The notes: a model not told the origin generated them from the letters alone. DNA of 64,000 bases from Prochlorococcus sp. AG-424-P23 (GCA_003210135.1 QCNK01000001.1:1-64000); one strand, 5' to 3'. Positions 13,511 to 22,344 are shown, counted from the stretch's first letter. A program made the numbers and translations.

Positions 13511-14380
13511 TTATTTATATCTCCCAATGGTAAACCTACCAATACCTGAAAGATCTTTCACAATTTCTATTGATGTAAATTTACTTTTAATCAGTAGTTC
13601 TTTTACTTTTTCACTTTGATCAAAATGATTCTCTAAAATTAACCAACCTTTCTCTTTTAGGAATAATGGTGCTTGTAATATTATTTCCCTGATATGTTTT
13701 AAACCATCATCCCCGCCTAATAAAGCAATTTTAGGTTCAAAATTTTTTACTTCTTTTGGTAATTTTTCATAAGTATCTCTAGGAATATATGGCGGGTTTG
13801 AAATAGCTAGGTCTAATTTTCCTTTAAAACTTTCAAGAGGTGACCACCAATTTCCACAATAAAATTTCAAATTTGATTGTTGAGAAGAATTTATATAATT
13901 TTTAGAGGCTATTTCTAATGCATCTTGATCTATATCAGTTGCTACTCCGTCGCTAAATGGATAAGCCAATGCCAAAGCAATACCAATAGCGCCTGATCCA
14001 GTTCCTAATTCAGCAAAATATAATTTTTCTGATTTATTTCTAAATATATTGAAGACAATATCAACTATTAACTCTGTTTCTGGTCTGGGAATGAGTACTT
14101 TGTTTGTAACATTTAATTTTAAGTCTCTCCAAAAAGTAATTCCGCAAAGGTATTGTATTGGACAAGATTTCAATAAATGATCGTCCCAAACAGATTCTAA
14201 AAATTCTAAGTTTTTTTTTAAAAGTAAATTTTTCTCAGGATTTATTTTAACCAAATAAAGATCTCTATTAGATATACCACCTATACAATCAAGTAAAACA
14301 GCAAAAGATGCTTGATCGCCTCCTTTAGAAAGTTGCTTTTTTTTCCAAAATAAAAATTTTTCTAAAGAAATGCAAAGCAT
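13511..14380 (-). CDS. prmC: Peptide chain release factor glutamine N5-methyltransferase
   Basis: The 289-residue product carries the Rossmann methyltransferase motif ELGTGSG at residues 124-130, the substrate-binding PRPETE at 98-103, and the catalytic NPPY at 195-198. NPPY is diagnostic for enzymes that methylate glutamine or adenine amides. PrmC methylates the GGQ glutamine of release factors RF1 and RF2. The N-terminal helical domain (1-75) is divergent. Its start is 11 bases downstream of the psbM stop on the same strand. Confidence 0.93.
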   Translation of the reverse strand: MLCISLEKFLFWKKKQLSKGGDQASFAVLLDCIGGISNRDLYLVKINPEKNLLLKKNLEFLESVWDDHLLKSCPIQYLCGITFWRDLKLNVTNKVLIPRPETELIVDIVFNIFRNKSEKLYFAELGTGSGAIGIALALAYPFSDGVATDIDQDALEIASKNYINSSQQSNLKFYCGNWWSPLESFKGKLDLAISNPPYIPRDTYEKLPKEVKNFEPKIALLGGDDGLKHIREIILQAPLFLKEKGWLILENHFDQSEKVKELLIKSKFTSIEIVKDLSGIGRFTIGRYK

Positions 14381-14391
14381 TTATTAAAGCA

Positions 14392-14544
14392 TTAGCGTTT
14401 TGGACCAAGCCTACCTTTACTAGAGTCAGAGTAGAAGCTTGATTTTTCTCCATCTTGAGTAGAAATAAATAAACCTATCAGGAATATTGTTGGCACTCCT
14501 ACAAATAAAAGACTAGCTACGAATCCAAAATTAGTTGTTTCCAT
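14392..14544 (-). CDS. psbM: Photosystem II reaction centre protein M
   Basis: The 50-residue product begins METTNFGFVASLLFVG, with one transmembrane helix (about 5-27) and the polar tail SFYSDSSKGRLGPKR typical of Prochlorococcus PsbM. PsbM lies at the PSII monomer-monomer interface. The gene was found by translating the gap between prmC and the ferredoxin; it reads ATG to TAA without interruption. Confidence 0.95.
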   Translation of the reverse strand: METTNFGFVASLLFVGVPTIFLIGLFISTQDGEKSSFYSDSSKGRLGPKR

Positions 14545-14649
14545 TTAATTAGTATTTTCAATAATTAAGTACTAAGACTATAGACGTATAACTTGGAATA
14601 AAGTGGAAAAATAAACAAATTTTATCAACTGATTAACAGTCTTAAACAA

Positions 14650-15012
14650 TTAACGAGATAATTTTTTATTTTCACTAGTTTTTTTTAGTTCTTCCAAATT
14701 TGAAGGGGGAGACTGTGGCTTTGTTAATATTACTGCAGAAGATTTTATTAAGGTTTGACAAGCAAGTCGCCAATTCTCTGGCCTATTTTTAAGTTTTTCT
14801 TCTTCAACAGATGTAAGAGGGCTTAAAGAATTTTTGTTTCCCCCTTCAACTGAGATAAAGCAAGTACTGCATTGTCCTGCTCCTCCACAATTACCTAAAA
14901 TTCCTTTTAATCCATAAAGTTGTAAGTTCTCTTTCATTACTAGTTCCCTTAAATTTTCTCCAGGATTGCATTGGACTTCTAAATCCTCACGAATGAATCT
15001 GATAGTTGCCAT
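14650..15012 (-). CDS. [2Fe-2S] ferredoxin
   Basis: The 120-residue product has the ferredoxin fold with cluster ligands Cys42, Cys48, Cys51 and Cys85. The spacing is C-x5-C-x2-C, which is the adrenodoxin/bacterial type rather than the C-x4-C-x2-C of the main plant-type PetF. The last 25 residues are a polar tail beyond the usual domain. It is divergent from psbB across a 222-base gap. Likely a soluble electron carrier for a specific partner rather than the main photosynthetic ferredoxin; the partner is unknown. Confidence 0.9.
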   Translation of the reverse strand: MATIRFIREDLEVQCNPGENLRELVMKENLQLYGLKGILGNCGGAGQCSTCFISVEGGNKNSLSPLTSVEEEKLKNRPENWRLACQTLIKSSAVILTKPQSPPSNLEELKKTSENKKLSR

Positions 15013-15234
15013 TTTTTTAGTTATTTTTCTTATTTTGGCGTTTTACTTTGAGAATTGTGACCAAAATATTAACAATTTTTAGCCTAAAATTCCTTGTAAC
15101 CTCAGTTCTACTAATTGATTTACCCAATTTTTGCAAGAAAATAAATTTATTTACAAAAATCCCTCAAAGACTAAAAAACCCTTACTATCGTGATGTTTAG
15201 CTGTTTACTCAGCATAGTTACTAGAAATTAACCG
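15013..15234. promoter_or_regulatory. Divergent intergenic region, ferredoxin / psbB
   Basis: This 222-base AT-rich gap must hold promoters for both the ferredoxin gene and psbB. A CTTACTATCGTGATG stretch near 15180-15194 could include a -10 element for psbB, but I cannot confirm it. I see no coding potential, tRNA or strong hairpin. Confidence 0.4.
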
Positions 15235-16758
15235 ATGGGATTGCCTTGGTATCGAGTTCACACAGTAGTTATTAATGACCCAGGTCGACTACTTGCTGTG
15301 CATCTTATGCATACTGCATTATTAGCCGGCTGGGCCGGTTCTATGGCTCTTTATGAATTAGCCATTTTTGATCCTTCTGATGCTGTTCTTAATCCAATGT
15401 GGAGACAGGGGATGTACGTTATGCCTTTTATGGCAAGACTAGGTATCACAAGTAGTTGGAACGGATGGGATATTACGGGTGCTACAGGAGTTGATCCAGG
15501 ATTCTGGAGTTTTGAAGGAGTTGCAGCAGCTCACATTGTATTTAGTGGACTATTGATGCTGGCTTCCATTTGGCACTGGACATACTGGGATTTGGATCTC
15601 TGGGAAGATTCAAGAACTGGTGAGCCTGCACTTGATTTGCCAAGAATATTTGGAATTCACCTTCTTCTAGCTGGACTTACATGCTTTGGTTTTGGAGCTT
15701 TTCATTGCGCTAACGTGGGTATTTGGGTCTCTGATCCTTATGGTTTAACTGGTCATGTAGAACCTGTAGCTCCTTCCTGGGGAGTTGAAGGATTTAACCC
15801 CTTTAATCCAGGAGGAATAGTTGCTAATCATATTGCTGCTGGACTTATGGGGATTATTGGGGGGATTTTTCACATAACCAATAGACCAGGAGAAAGACTT
15901 TATAGAGCATTAAAACTTGGAAGTCTTGAAGGAGTTCTAGCTAGTGCTCTTGCTGCTGTTTTATTTGTTTCTTTCGTTGTTGCAGGCACGATGTGGTACG
16001 GTTCAGCGACAACTCCAGTCGAATTATTTGGCCCTACTAGATATCAATGGGATTCCGGCTATTTCAAAACTGAAATTAATAGAAGGGTTCAAGCTGCAAT
16101 AGATGACGGTGCCACTAAAGAAGAGGCATATGCATCGATTCCAGAGAAACTAGCCTTCTATGACTATGTTGGTAATAGTCCTGCAAAAGGGGGGCTATTC
16201 AGAGTAGGAGCTCTAGTTAATGGTGATGGTTTGCCAACTGGTTGGCAAGGTCACATTGCTTTTCAAGATAAGGAAGGTAACGATTTAGAAGTCAGAAGAA
16301 TACCTAATTTCTTTGAAAACTTCCCTGTAATCCTTGAAGATAAAGAGGGCAATGTAAGAGCCGATATTCCATTTAGAAGAGCAGAAGCAAAGTATTCGTT
16401 TGAACAAACTGGCATTACTGCAACTATCTACGGAGGAGACCTAAATGGGCAAACATTTACTGATCCTGCAGTAGTTAAAAGATTAGCCAGAAAGGCGCAA
16501 CTAGGAGAAGCATTCAAGTTCGATAGAGAAACTTATAAATCTGACGGTGTATTCCGAAGCTCACCAAGAGCGTGGTTTACATATGCACATTTATGTTTCG
16601 GATTGTTATTCTTATTTGGACATTGGTGGCATGCTTCAAGAACTCTTTACAGAAATTCCTTTGCTGGTATTGATGCTGAGATTGGAGATCAAGTTGAATT
16701 TGGTCTATTCAAGAAGCTTGGTGACGAAACCACAAGAAGAATCCCTGGAAGGGTTTAA
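15235..16758 (+). CDS. psbB: Photosystem II core antenna protein CP47
   Basis: The 507-residue product begins [20 protein letters not shown] and matches CP47 along its length. It has six transmembrane helices with paired histidines for chlorophyll (for example [11 protein letters not shown] near 23 and [14 protein letters not shown] near the C-terminus), plus the large lumenal loop between helices 5 and 6. It is a core antenna bound to D2. psbT follows after 23 bases and a terminator lies beyond it, so the two probably form one transcript. Confidence 0.99.
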   Translation: MGLPWYRVHTVVINDPGRLLAVHLMHTALLAGWAGSMALYELAIFDPSDAVLNPMWRQGMYVMPFMARLGITSSWNGWDITGATGVDPGFWSFEGVAAAHIVFSGLLMLASIWHWTYWDLDLWEDSRTGEPALDLPRIFGIHLLLAGLTCFGFGAFHCANVGIWVSDPYGLTGHVEPVAPSWGVEGFNPFNPGGIVANHIAAGLMGIIGGIFHITNRPGERLYRALKLGSLEGVLASALAAVLFVSFVVAGTMWYGSATTPVELFGPTRYQWDSGYFKTEINRRVQAAIDDGATKEEAYASIPEKLAFYDYVGNSPAKGGLFRVGALVNGDGLPTGWQGHIAFQDKEGNDLEVRRIPNFFENFPVILEDKEGNVRADIPFRRAEAKYSFEQTGITATIYGGDLNGQTFTDPAVVKRLARKAQLGEAFKFDRETYKSDGVFRSSPRAWFTYAHLCFGLLFLFGHWWHASRTLYRNSFAGIDAEIGDQVEFGLFKKLGDETTRRIPGRV

Positions 16759-16781
16759 ACTAAACATTATTATTTAATCTT

Positions 16782-16880
16782 ATGGAAGCTTTTGCTTACG
16801 TTCTTATCTTAACTCTTGCAGTTGTTACTTTATTCTTTGCTGTCGCCTTTAGAGACCCACCTAAATTCGATAGAAAATAA
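16782..16880 (+). CDS. psbT: Photosystem II reaction centre protein T
   Basis: The 32-residue product [20 protein letters not shown]... ends [11 protein letters not shown], the standard PsbT sequence with a single transmembrane helix and short stromal tail. It lies immediately after psbB, as in most cyanobacteria and chloroplasts. PsbT sits at the dimer interface near D1 and CP47. Confidence 0.97.
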   Translation: MEAFAYVLILTLAVVTLFFAVAFRDPPKFDRK

Positions 16881-16892
16881 ACTCAGAAAAAA

Positions 16893-16918
16893 AACCTCTT
16901 TAACAAGAGGTTTTTTTT
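16893..16918 (+). terminator. Rho-independent terminator after psbB-psbT
   Basis: AACCTCTT and AAGAGGTT form an eight-base stem around a short TAAC loop, followed by a run of T residues. It starts about a dozen bases after the psbT stop, so it should end the psbB-psbT transcript before nrdR. Confidence 0.85.
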
Positions 16919-16978
16919 ACTTTTCATAATTTAAATATTAATCTACTATTAGAGTTATAGAATAACGTATTTCACCAC

Positions 16979-17458
16979 ATGCAGTGTCCAACCTGTCAAA
17001 ACACAGATAGCAGAGTTTTGGAATCAAGGTCTGCGGATAGTGGTAAAAGTGTTCGAAGAAGAAGAGAGTGCTTAAATTGCAGCTTTAGATTTACAACTTA
17101 TGAAAGAGTTGAAACAATGCCAGTTTCAGTTATTAAAAAAGATGGCAGCAGAGAATTATTCGATAAACAAAAATTATTTACTGGAATTTCAAGAGCTTGC
17201 GAAAAAACTACCTTCACTAGTGAAGCAATTATTAATTTCGTAGATGGAGTTGAATCACAAATCGTTCAAGAATCCAATAAAGATATTAAATCTTCACAAA
17301 TTGGAGAATTAATACTAAACAATCTTAGAAAAGAAAACGAAGTCGCCTATATAAGATACGCATCAGTTTATAGAAAATTTAATGGAGTAAAAGATTTTAT
17401 TTCTACTCTTGAATCTCTGAAAGGAAGTTCAAAAAACCAATTAGCTTCAATTTTATAA
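16979..17458 (+). CDS. nrdR: Transcriptional repressor NrdR
   Basis: The 159-residue product has the NrdR layout: a zinc ribbon with Cys3, Cys6, Cys31 and Cys34, followed by an ATP-cone domain from about 48 to 138 ([19 protein letters not shown]). NrdR senses ATP/dATP and represses ribonucleotide reductase genes. Those targets are not in the window. The length fits the family (about 150-160). It lies alone between the psbT terminator and rps1. Confidence 0.95.
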   Translation: MQCPTCQNTDSRVLESRSADSGKSVRRRRECLNCSFRFTTYERVETMPVSVIKKDGSRELFDKQKLFTGISRACEKTTFTSEAIINFVDGVESQIVQESNKDIKSSQIGELILNNLRKENEVAYIRYASVYRKFNGVKDFISTLESLKGSSKNQLASIL

Positions 17459-17538
17459 AATTCAGCATCTTAAAGTGTAGAATAAATAGCACAAATGTTT
17501 TTTGCTTCTGGTTTGCAGGCTAGTAGCATTCCTTTCTA

Positions 17539-17553
17539 ACTACCTTAGGTAGT
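17539..17553 (+). promoter_or_regulatory. Hairpin in the 5' leader of the ribosomal protein S1 gene
   Basis: ACTACC (17539-17544) pairs perfectly with GGTAGT (17548-17553) around a TTA loop, ending 14 bases before the S1 start codon. A hairpin that close to the start could mask or present the ribosome binding site. S1 genes are autoregulated in some bacteria, but a role here is inference. Confidence 0.35.
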
Positions 17554-17567
17554 CTGCGATGTAACAA

Positions 17568-18659
17568 ATGAACGAAAATTCTTCACAAACTATTAAAGAA
17601 CTTTCCGAGGATAAAGAAACTAAAAATTCGTCTGAATTAAAAAACGATTCAACATCCCTTAATGAGGAAGAATTATCATTCGAAAAGAACGATATTCCTT
17701 CAGCAGATTCTTCCTCTAGCAGACCAAATACCGATTTTGACAACGCAGGATTCACTCAAGAAGAATTTGCATCACTTTTGGGGAAGTATGACTATAACTT
17801 TAAGCCTGGCGATTTAGTAAAAGGTACCGTTTTTGCCCTAGAGCCCAAAGGGGCCATGATAGATATAGGAGCAAAAACAGCTGCCTTTATGCCTGTTCAG
17901 GAGGTATCAATAAATAGAGTTGAAGGACTTAATGATGTTTTACAACCTTCAGAAAGCAGAGAATTTTTCATAATGAGTGAAGAAAATGAAGATGGCCAAC
18001 TAGCCCTCTCCATTAGAAGAATTGAATATCAAAGAGCGTGGGAAAGAGTTAGACAACTCCAAAAAGAGGATGCCACTATATACTCCGAAGTTTTTGCAAC
18101 AAACAGAGGGGGGGCTCTAGTGAGAGTAGAAGGCTTGAGAGGTTTTATCCCAGGCTCTCATATAAGTGCTCGAAAAATTAAAGATGACTTAGAAGGTGAA
18201 TATTTACCTTTAAAATTTCTTGAAGTTGATGAAGAGAGAAACAGATTAGTACTTAGCCATAGAAGAGCTTTGGTTGAGAAGAAAATGAATAGACTTGAGG
18301 TTGGCGAAGTAGTTGTAGGCTCTGTAAAAGGAATTAAACCTTATGGAGCCTTTATTGATATTGGAGGAGTAAGCGGTCTATTGCACATTTCTGAAATCAG
18401 TCATGAACATATCGAGACTCCTCATAATATTTTAAACGTTAGTGATCAAATGAAAGTAATGATAATTGACCTAGATTCAGAAAGGGGAAGAATTTCTTTA
18501 TCGACAAAAGCGCTTGAGCCTGAACCAGGCGATATGCTCACTGACCCTCAAAAAGTTTTTAGTAAAGCTGAAGAAATGGCTGCGAAATACAAGCAAATGT
18601 TATTTGAACAAACTGACGAAAACGAGGAAATACATTCAGCTTCAGGTGAATCATCATAA
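17568..18659 (+). CDS. rpsA: 30S ribosomal protein S1
   Basis: The 363-residue product carries three S1 RNA-binding repeats: about 78-150 (PGDLVKGTVFALEPKGAMID), 165-235 (RGGALVRVEGLRGFIPGS) and 248-320 (GEVVVGSVKGIKPYGAFIDI). The N-terminal 75 residues are acidic and serine-rich with no repeat. A three-repeat S1 of this size is typical of cyanobacteria and chloroplasts; the E. coli protein has six. It helps deliver mRNA to the 30S subunit. A small hairpin lies just upstream of the start. metK follows 129 bases later. Confidence 0.94.
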   Translation: MNENSSQTIKELSEDKETKNSSELKNDSTSLNEEELSFEKNDIPSADSSSSRPNTDFDNAGFTQEEFASLLGKYDYNFKPGDLVKGTVFALEPKGAMIDIGAKTAAFMPVQEVSINRVEGLNDVLQPSESREFFIMSEENEDGQLALSIRRIEYQRAWERVRQLQKEDATIYSEVFATNRGGALVRVEGLRGFIPGSHISARKIKDDLEGEYLPLKFLEVDEERNRLVLSHRRALVEKKMNRLEVGEVVVGSVKGIKPYGAFIDIGGVSGLLHISEISHEHIETPHNILNVSDQMKVMIIDLDSERGRISLSTKALEPEPGDMLTDPQKVFSKAEEMAAKYKQMLFEQTDENEEIHSASGESS

Positions 18660-18788
18660 ATCAATTTATTAATTTGTGCAGAAATCTAAAAACAAAAAAG
18701 TTTTTTTAACAAATTTTTTTAATTAACAATTATTGATTAGTAACATTAATTTATTTTAGGATAAAGACTAAATTATAATCATGTTTGA

Positions 18789-20030
18789 ATGAGCGATTTT
18801 ATATTCACTTCTGAATCCGTAACTGAAGGTCATCCTGACAAAATATGTGATCAAATAAGTGACGCTGTTTTAGATGCCTTATTAACAGAGGATCCTGAAA
18901 GCAGAGTAGCGTGTGAAACTGTAGTTAATACTGGTCTTTGTTTACTTACTGGAGAAATAACTTCAAAAGCAAAAGTTGATTACATAAAACTTGTAAGGAA
19001 TGTAATCAAAGACATTGGCTATGAAAGCTATAAGGCAGGGGGTTTTGACTCAAATAGTTGCGCTGTTTTAGTAGCTCTTGATGAGCAATCCCCAGATATT
19101 TCACAAGGAGTAAACGATGCGGATGATGTAAATGATGATTTGGAAGACAATACAGGAGCAGGTGATCAGGGCATAATGTTTGGCTATGCATGCGATGAAA
19201 CGCCTGAATTGATGCCCTTGCCGATTAGCTTAGCCCATAGATTAGCAATTCAACTTGCCAAAGTAAGGCATGAAAAAGTCCTTAATTATCTTCTCCCTGA
19301 TGGTAAAACTCAAGTAAGCATTGATTATAAAAACGGGGTGCCAGTTTCTATTAATACTATTTTAATTTCAACGCAACATAAATCTGAGATTGATGGAATC
19401 ATAAATGAAGAAGAAATACGTCAAAGGATAAAAGAAGATTTGTGGAAAAATGTTGTAATTCCTGCTACTGAAGATTTAGAAATCAAACCAAACATTAACC
19501 AAACAAGATTTCTTGTAAACCCAACAGGGAAATTTGTTGTGGGAGGACCTCAAGGAGATGCCGGGCTTACTGGCAGAAAAATTATTGTAGATACTTATGG
19601 TGGATATGCAAGACACGGAGGAGGAGCATTCTCTGGCAAAGATCCCACAAAAGTGGATAGATCAGCCGCTTATGCAGCACGTTATGTAGCTAAAAGTATA
19701 GTAAAAGCAAAATTAGCAAAAAAAGCAGAAGTGCAACTAAGTTATGCAATTGGAGTCGCAAAACCGATTTCTATTCTCGTTGAAACTTTTGATACTAGTA
19801 TTATTTCACAAGCTAATTTGACTAAGCTTATAAAAGAGCACTTTGATTTAAGACCTGCGGCAATTATAAAAGAATTCAACTTAAGGAATCTACCAAGAAA
19901 AATGGGTGGTAAATTTTTCAGAAAAACTGCGTCTTATGGACATTTTGGCAGAAGAGATCTTGATCTACCTTGGGAAAATGTAGAAGAAAAAGCAACCCAA
20001 TTAGCAGAGAGTTCCAAAGTATTTTTATAA
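18789..20030 (+). CDS. metK: S-adenosylmethionine synthetase
   Basis: The 413-residue product has all MetK signatures: [19 protein letters not shown] at residues 7-25, [12 protein letters not shown] near 120, and the phosphate-binding [16 protein letters not shown] near 278. It makes SAM from methionine and ATP. The neighbouring mtnP gene, 10 kb away, recycles the methylthioadenosine product of SAM-dependent reactions. The start shown opens with [11 protein letters not shown], the usual family N-terminus. I saw no recognisable SAM riboswitch in the 129-base upstream gap. Confidence 0.98.
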   Translation: MSDFIFTSESVTEGHPDKICDQISDAVLDALLTEDPESRVACETVVNTGLCLLTGEITSKAKVDYIKLVRNVIKDIGYESYKAGGFDSNSCAVLVALDEQSPDISQGVNDADDVNDDLEDNTGAGDQGIMFGYACDETPELMPLPISLAHRLAIQLAKVRHEKVLNYLLPDGKTQVSIDYKNGVPVSINTILISTQHKSEIDGIINEEEIRQRIKEDLWKNVVIPATEDLEIKPNINQTRFLVNPTGKFVVGGPQGDAGLTGRKIIVDTYGGYARHGGGAFSGKDPTKVDRSAAYAARYVAKSIVKAKLAKKAEVQLSYAIGVAKPISILVETFDTSIISQANLTKLIKEHFDLRPAAIIKEFNLRNLPRKMGGKFFRKTASYGHFGRRDLDLPWENVEEKATQLAESSKVFL

Positions 20031-20041
20031 AAATTTATTCC

Positions 20042-21274
20042 ATGCCAGATAATTTTTATGGAGGGTTAGATTTTGGAACCAGTGGTGCAAGAATATCTAT
20101 AATTAATATTCATAAGAAATTAGTATATTCAAATTCAGTTCCTTATTTGTACGGCTTTAAAAACCAAAATTCTTGGATCGATTCTTGTGAAAATCTTTTA
20201 GATACTTTACCTATAGAGGTAAAAATTAACCTTGATAAATTGGCAATATCTGGCACATCAGGAACTTTGACAGCATCCAATTTAAAAGGAGAGCCCATTG
20301 GAGAAGCAATACCTTATGACCAAGCATGTAATGAACATAAGATTCTTCTTAAGTCATTAACTTCTGGAGAAAATCATTTGCGAACTTCATATAGCAGTCT
20401 TGCTAAAGCATTAACACTAATAGAGAAATATGGAACAAATATACTCTTAAGACATCAATCTGATTGGATAACTGGCTGGTTTTTAAAAGATTGGACCTAT
20501 GGAGAAGAAGGTAACAATCTCAAACTTGGTTGGGATCTGAAAAAAAATTCATGGCCCAAAAGCTATCTAGATACTTCATGGCAAAAATGTTTACCTCAAA
20601 TAATAAAAAGTGGGAAAATTATTGGCCAAATAAATTCTAATCTAGCAGAGAGATTTAAATTGAATAAGAAATTAATATTAATCTCAGGCACGACTGATTC
20701 TAATGCAAGTTTAATAGCTGCAGGTTTAGAGAAAGAAGATGGTCTTACAGTTTTAGGAACAACTATTGTGGTTAAAAAGATTATAGATAATCCTATAAAG
20801 GAACAAGGAATTACAACCCATAAAGTGGGTGGTAATTGGGTTTGTGGAGGAGCATCAAATGCAGGATGCGGGATCTTATCTAAATTCTTTTCTGATTTAG
20901 AAATCAAGGAACTGAGTCGTCAAATAAATCCTTCGAAAAACACTTCTTTGAATCTTTTACCTCTCAATAGTAAAGGAGAGAGATTTCCTGTTAATAATTC
21001 TAATTTAGAGCCGATACTTGGTCCTAGACCAGTAAGCGACTCACTTTATTTACATGCATTATTTGAGGGTTTAGCTAAAATTGAATTTAAAGGATGGGAA
21101 AAACTAGGCAAATTAACAGGTTCACTTCCAAAAAAAATTATTACTATTGGTGGAGGTTCAAAAAACCCTCAGTGGAGAAAAATAAGAGAAAAAATTATAA
21201 ATATACCAATAGTTTCATGTAATAAAACAACTTCTTTTGGTACTGCCTTATTAGCGATTAATTCAAAAGAATAA
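20042..21274 (+). CDS. FGGY-family carbohydrate kinase (pentulose kinase-like)
   Basis: The 410-residue product (ATG at 20042, 11 bases after metK) shows the FGGY actin-like ATPase fold: GLDFGTSGARISI near residue 8-20, ISGTSGTLTAS near 75, ISGTTDSNASLIAAGL near 220, and the C-terminal ITIGGGSKNPQWRKIRE. It is shorter than xylulokinase and resembles the plant/cyanobacterial sugar kinase group, one member of which has been reported to act on D-ribulose. Substrate assignment is inference. An upstream in-frame start inside metK is less likely. Confidence 0.85.
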   Translation: MPDNFYGGLDFGTSGARISIINIHKKLVYSNSVPYLYGFKNQNSWIDSCENLLDTLPIEVKINLDKLAISGTSGTLTASNLKGEPIGEAIPYDQACNEHKILLKSLTSGENHLRTSYSSLAKALTLIEKYGTNILLRHQSDWITGWFLKDWTYGEEGNNLKLGWDLKKNSWPKSYLDTSWQKCLPQIIKSGKIIGQINSNLAERFKLNKKLILISGTTDSNASLIAAGLEKEDGLTVLGTTIVVKKIIDNPIKEQGITTHKVGGNWVCGGASNAGCGILSKFFSDLEIKELSRQINPSKNTSLNLLPLNSKGERFPVNNSNLEPILGPRPVSDSLYLHALFEGLAKIEFKGWEKLGKLTGSLPKKIITIGGGSKNPQWRKIREKIINIPIVSCNKTTSFGTALLAINSKE

Positions 21275-21360
21275 TGTTAGGGTATTTGATAAAGATATAA
21301 AATTTTTAATGAAAAGGGTTTCACAAACTACACATCTTAATTTAGAGTATATAAACCAGA

Positions 21361-21433
21361 GCCGGGATAGCTCAGTTGGTAGAGCAGGCGACTGAAAATC
21401 GCCGTGTCCCCAGTTCAAATCTGGGTCCTGGCA
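21361..21433 (+). tRNA. tRNA-Phe(GAA)
   Basis: A 73-base cloverleaf starts GCCGGGATAGCTCAGTTGG, with anticodon GAA in the loop ACTGAAAATC. The T-arm is CAGTTCAAATCTG and the acceptor 3' strand is TCCTGGC with discriminator A. No full CCA is encoded (CACCTTT). Its last 24 bases are repeated with one change 252 bases downstream. Confidence 0.97.
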
Positions 21434-21455
21434 CCTTTAATAAAAGGTTTAAATG

Positions 21456-21478
21456 AGCATCTGAAAAGGTGCTTTTTT
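21456..21478 (+). terminator. Terminator downstream of tRNA-Phe
   Basis: AGCATC and GGTGCT pair (with one G-T pair) around TGAAAA, followed by six T residues. It begins about 20 bases past the tRNA end and should terminate the tRNA transcript. Confidence 0.7.
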
Positions 21479-21525
21479 AATGCCTAAAATTTGTTCTGAC
21501 AGTTTTTCCAGTATATCTAGAAACA

Positions 21526-21552
21526 CTCAGAGAGCAAAAAACACTCTCTGAG
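21526..21552. repeat. Perfect 9-bp inverted repeat in the tRNA-Phe spacer
   Basis: CTCAGAGAG (21526-21534) and CTCTCTGAG (21544-21552) are exact reverse complements separated by nine bases. There is no T-run directly after the stem on the plus strand, so it is not a standard terminator. It lies between the two tRNA-Phe-derived segments. Confidence 0.5.
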
Positions 21553-21661
21553 AGGCATATATTTGGGTTGTAAGTGGAATGTTAGTTAAAAAATTAACCC
21601 CCAAAAAGGGTCTGTTTGGTATCAAAATAATACTAAAATAAACTATTTTTTAATATTGTTT

Positions 21662-21687
21662 CCAGTTCAAACCTGGGTCCTGGCACC
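21662..21687 (+). repeat. Duplicated 3' end of tRNA-Phe (possible attachment-site remnant)
   Basis: The 26 bases here match 21410-21435 in the intact tRNA-Phe at 25 positions; the single difference is C for T in CAAACCTGGG. The copy covers the T-arm and acceptor 3' strand, and ends CACCA, so it encodes a CCA that the intact gene lacks. It is too short to be a tRNA. Such partial tRNA 3' copies are the usual scars of integration by tyrosine recombinases at tRNA genes. Confidence 0.8.
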
Positions 21688-21778
21688 ATTTAAACGCCTT
21701 CTAGGACAATTTTTTTTACTTTTAAGACATGGGGAGATTGTAATTTTTAGTAATTTTATTTTTATAAATTTAAATTTT

Positions 21779-22198
21779 TTAGTTTTCGACTCTACAGACT
21801 TGACCAATAACACCCAAAATCAGTTCATCTCCTTTTGGATCTTGCCAATTAGCTAATTGATTGAAATTACTACTTAATTCATCTATAGAGACATCAACGT
21901 CTCTAAATGATTTTTCAAAACAATTTATATCCATTGTATAAAGAATATCCTTAGTAATTTCACTTTTTGTTTTTGGAATAAATTTACTTAATACTCTTAC
22001 AGAACCATCCTCATTCCTTTTAATACTTTTTCTATCCCATAACTGTTCTCCATATTCACTTTTAGGGACTTTAACCCATTCATGAGGTAAAGCACTTGAT
22101 TGTTTTATTGAAATACAGGTGGATACTATTATCGAAAGGACTAAACCAATGCTATTTCTTATAAACATTGAATTAACTTTATTCTTAGAATCAACCAT
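21779..22198 (-). CDS. Predicted secreted protein, adhesin-E-like region (weak)
   Basis: The 139-residue product has an N-terminal hydrophobic signal (about 12-32) with a probable cleavage after SSA near 35. A later in-frame ATG (MFIRNS, 22168) is a plausible alternative start. The mature part of about 100 residues contains EWVKVPKSEYGEQLWDRKSI and VRVLSKF, reminiscent of small surface-adhesin E-type domains. It also has two cysteines (INCF and QVCR). The resemblance is by eye only and function is unknown. It is the first gene after the tRNA-Phe spacer and is transcribed toward it. Confidence 0.65.
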   Translation of the reverse strand: MVDSKNKVNSMFIRNSIGLVLSIIVSTCISIKQSSALPHEWVKVPKSEYGEQLWDRKSIKRNEDGSVRVLSKFIPKTKSEITKDILYTMDINCFEKSFRDVDVSIDELSSNFNQLANWQDPKGDELILGVIGQVCRVEN

Positions 22199-22344
22199 TA
22201 ATACTTCTTAAATACAAAAATGATTTGCCGTGAGTAAATATAAAATTAAAAATTTGTAAAATTTTTTATTGATTAGTATTTCTATTATAGATACAATCAA
22301 ATATTAAATTAAGAATTTACTTCCAATAAATTAATTAGGAAATA

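Larger units (their letters stand above)
21434..21778. other. 345-base gene-poor spacer after tRNA-Phe
   Basis: This stretch has no credible protein gene. It holds a terminator (21456-21478), a perfect 9-bp inverted repeat (21526-21534 with 21544-21552), and a second copy of the tRNA-Phe 3' end (21662-21687). The gap is long for this genome. Its bounded structure, tRNA 3' end to copied tRNA 3' end, suggests the remains of an inserted element. Confidence 0.6.

Noticed and set aside
16547-16777. 76-codon frame overlapping the end of psbB in another frame
   Set aside because: psbB is unmistakable here; the second frame is a shadow with no family resemblance.
18660-18788. Terminator or SAM-responsive riboswitch between rps1 and metK
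   Set aside because: There are A- and T-runs but no convincing stem, and no recognisable SAM riboswitch core.
21662-21687. A second complete tRNA-Phe gene
   Set aside because: Only the T-arm and acceptor 3' strand are present; there is no D-arm or anticodon stem upstream.
21656-21856. 66-codon plus-strand frame across the duplicated tRNA-Phe fragment
   Set aside because: It reads through the tRNA-derived repeat and antisense to the secreted-protein gene, and has no conserved domain.
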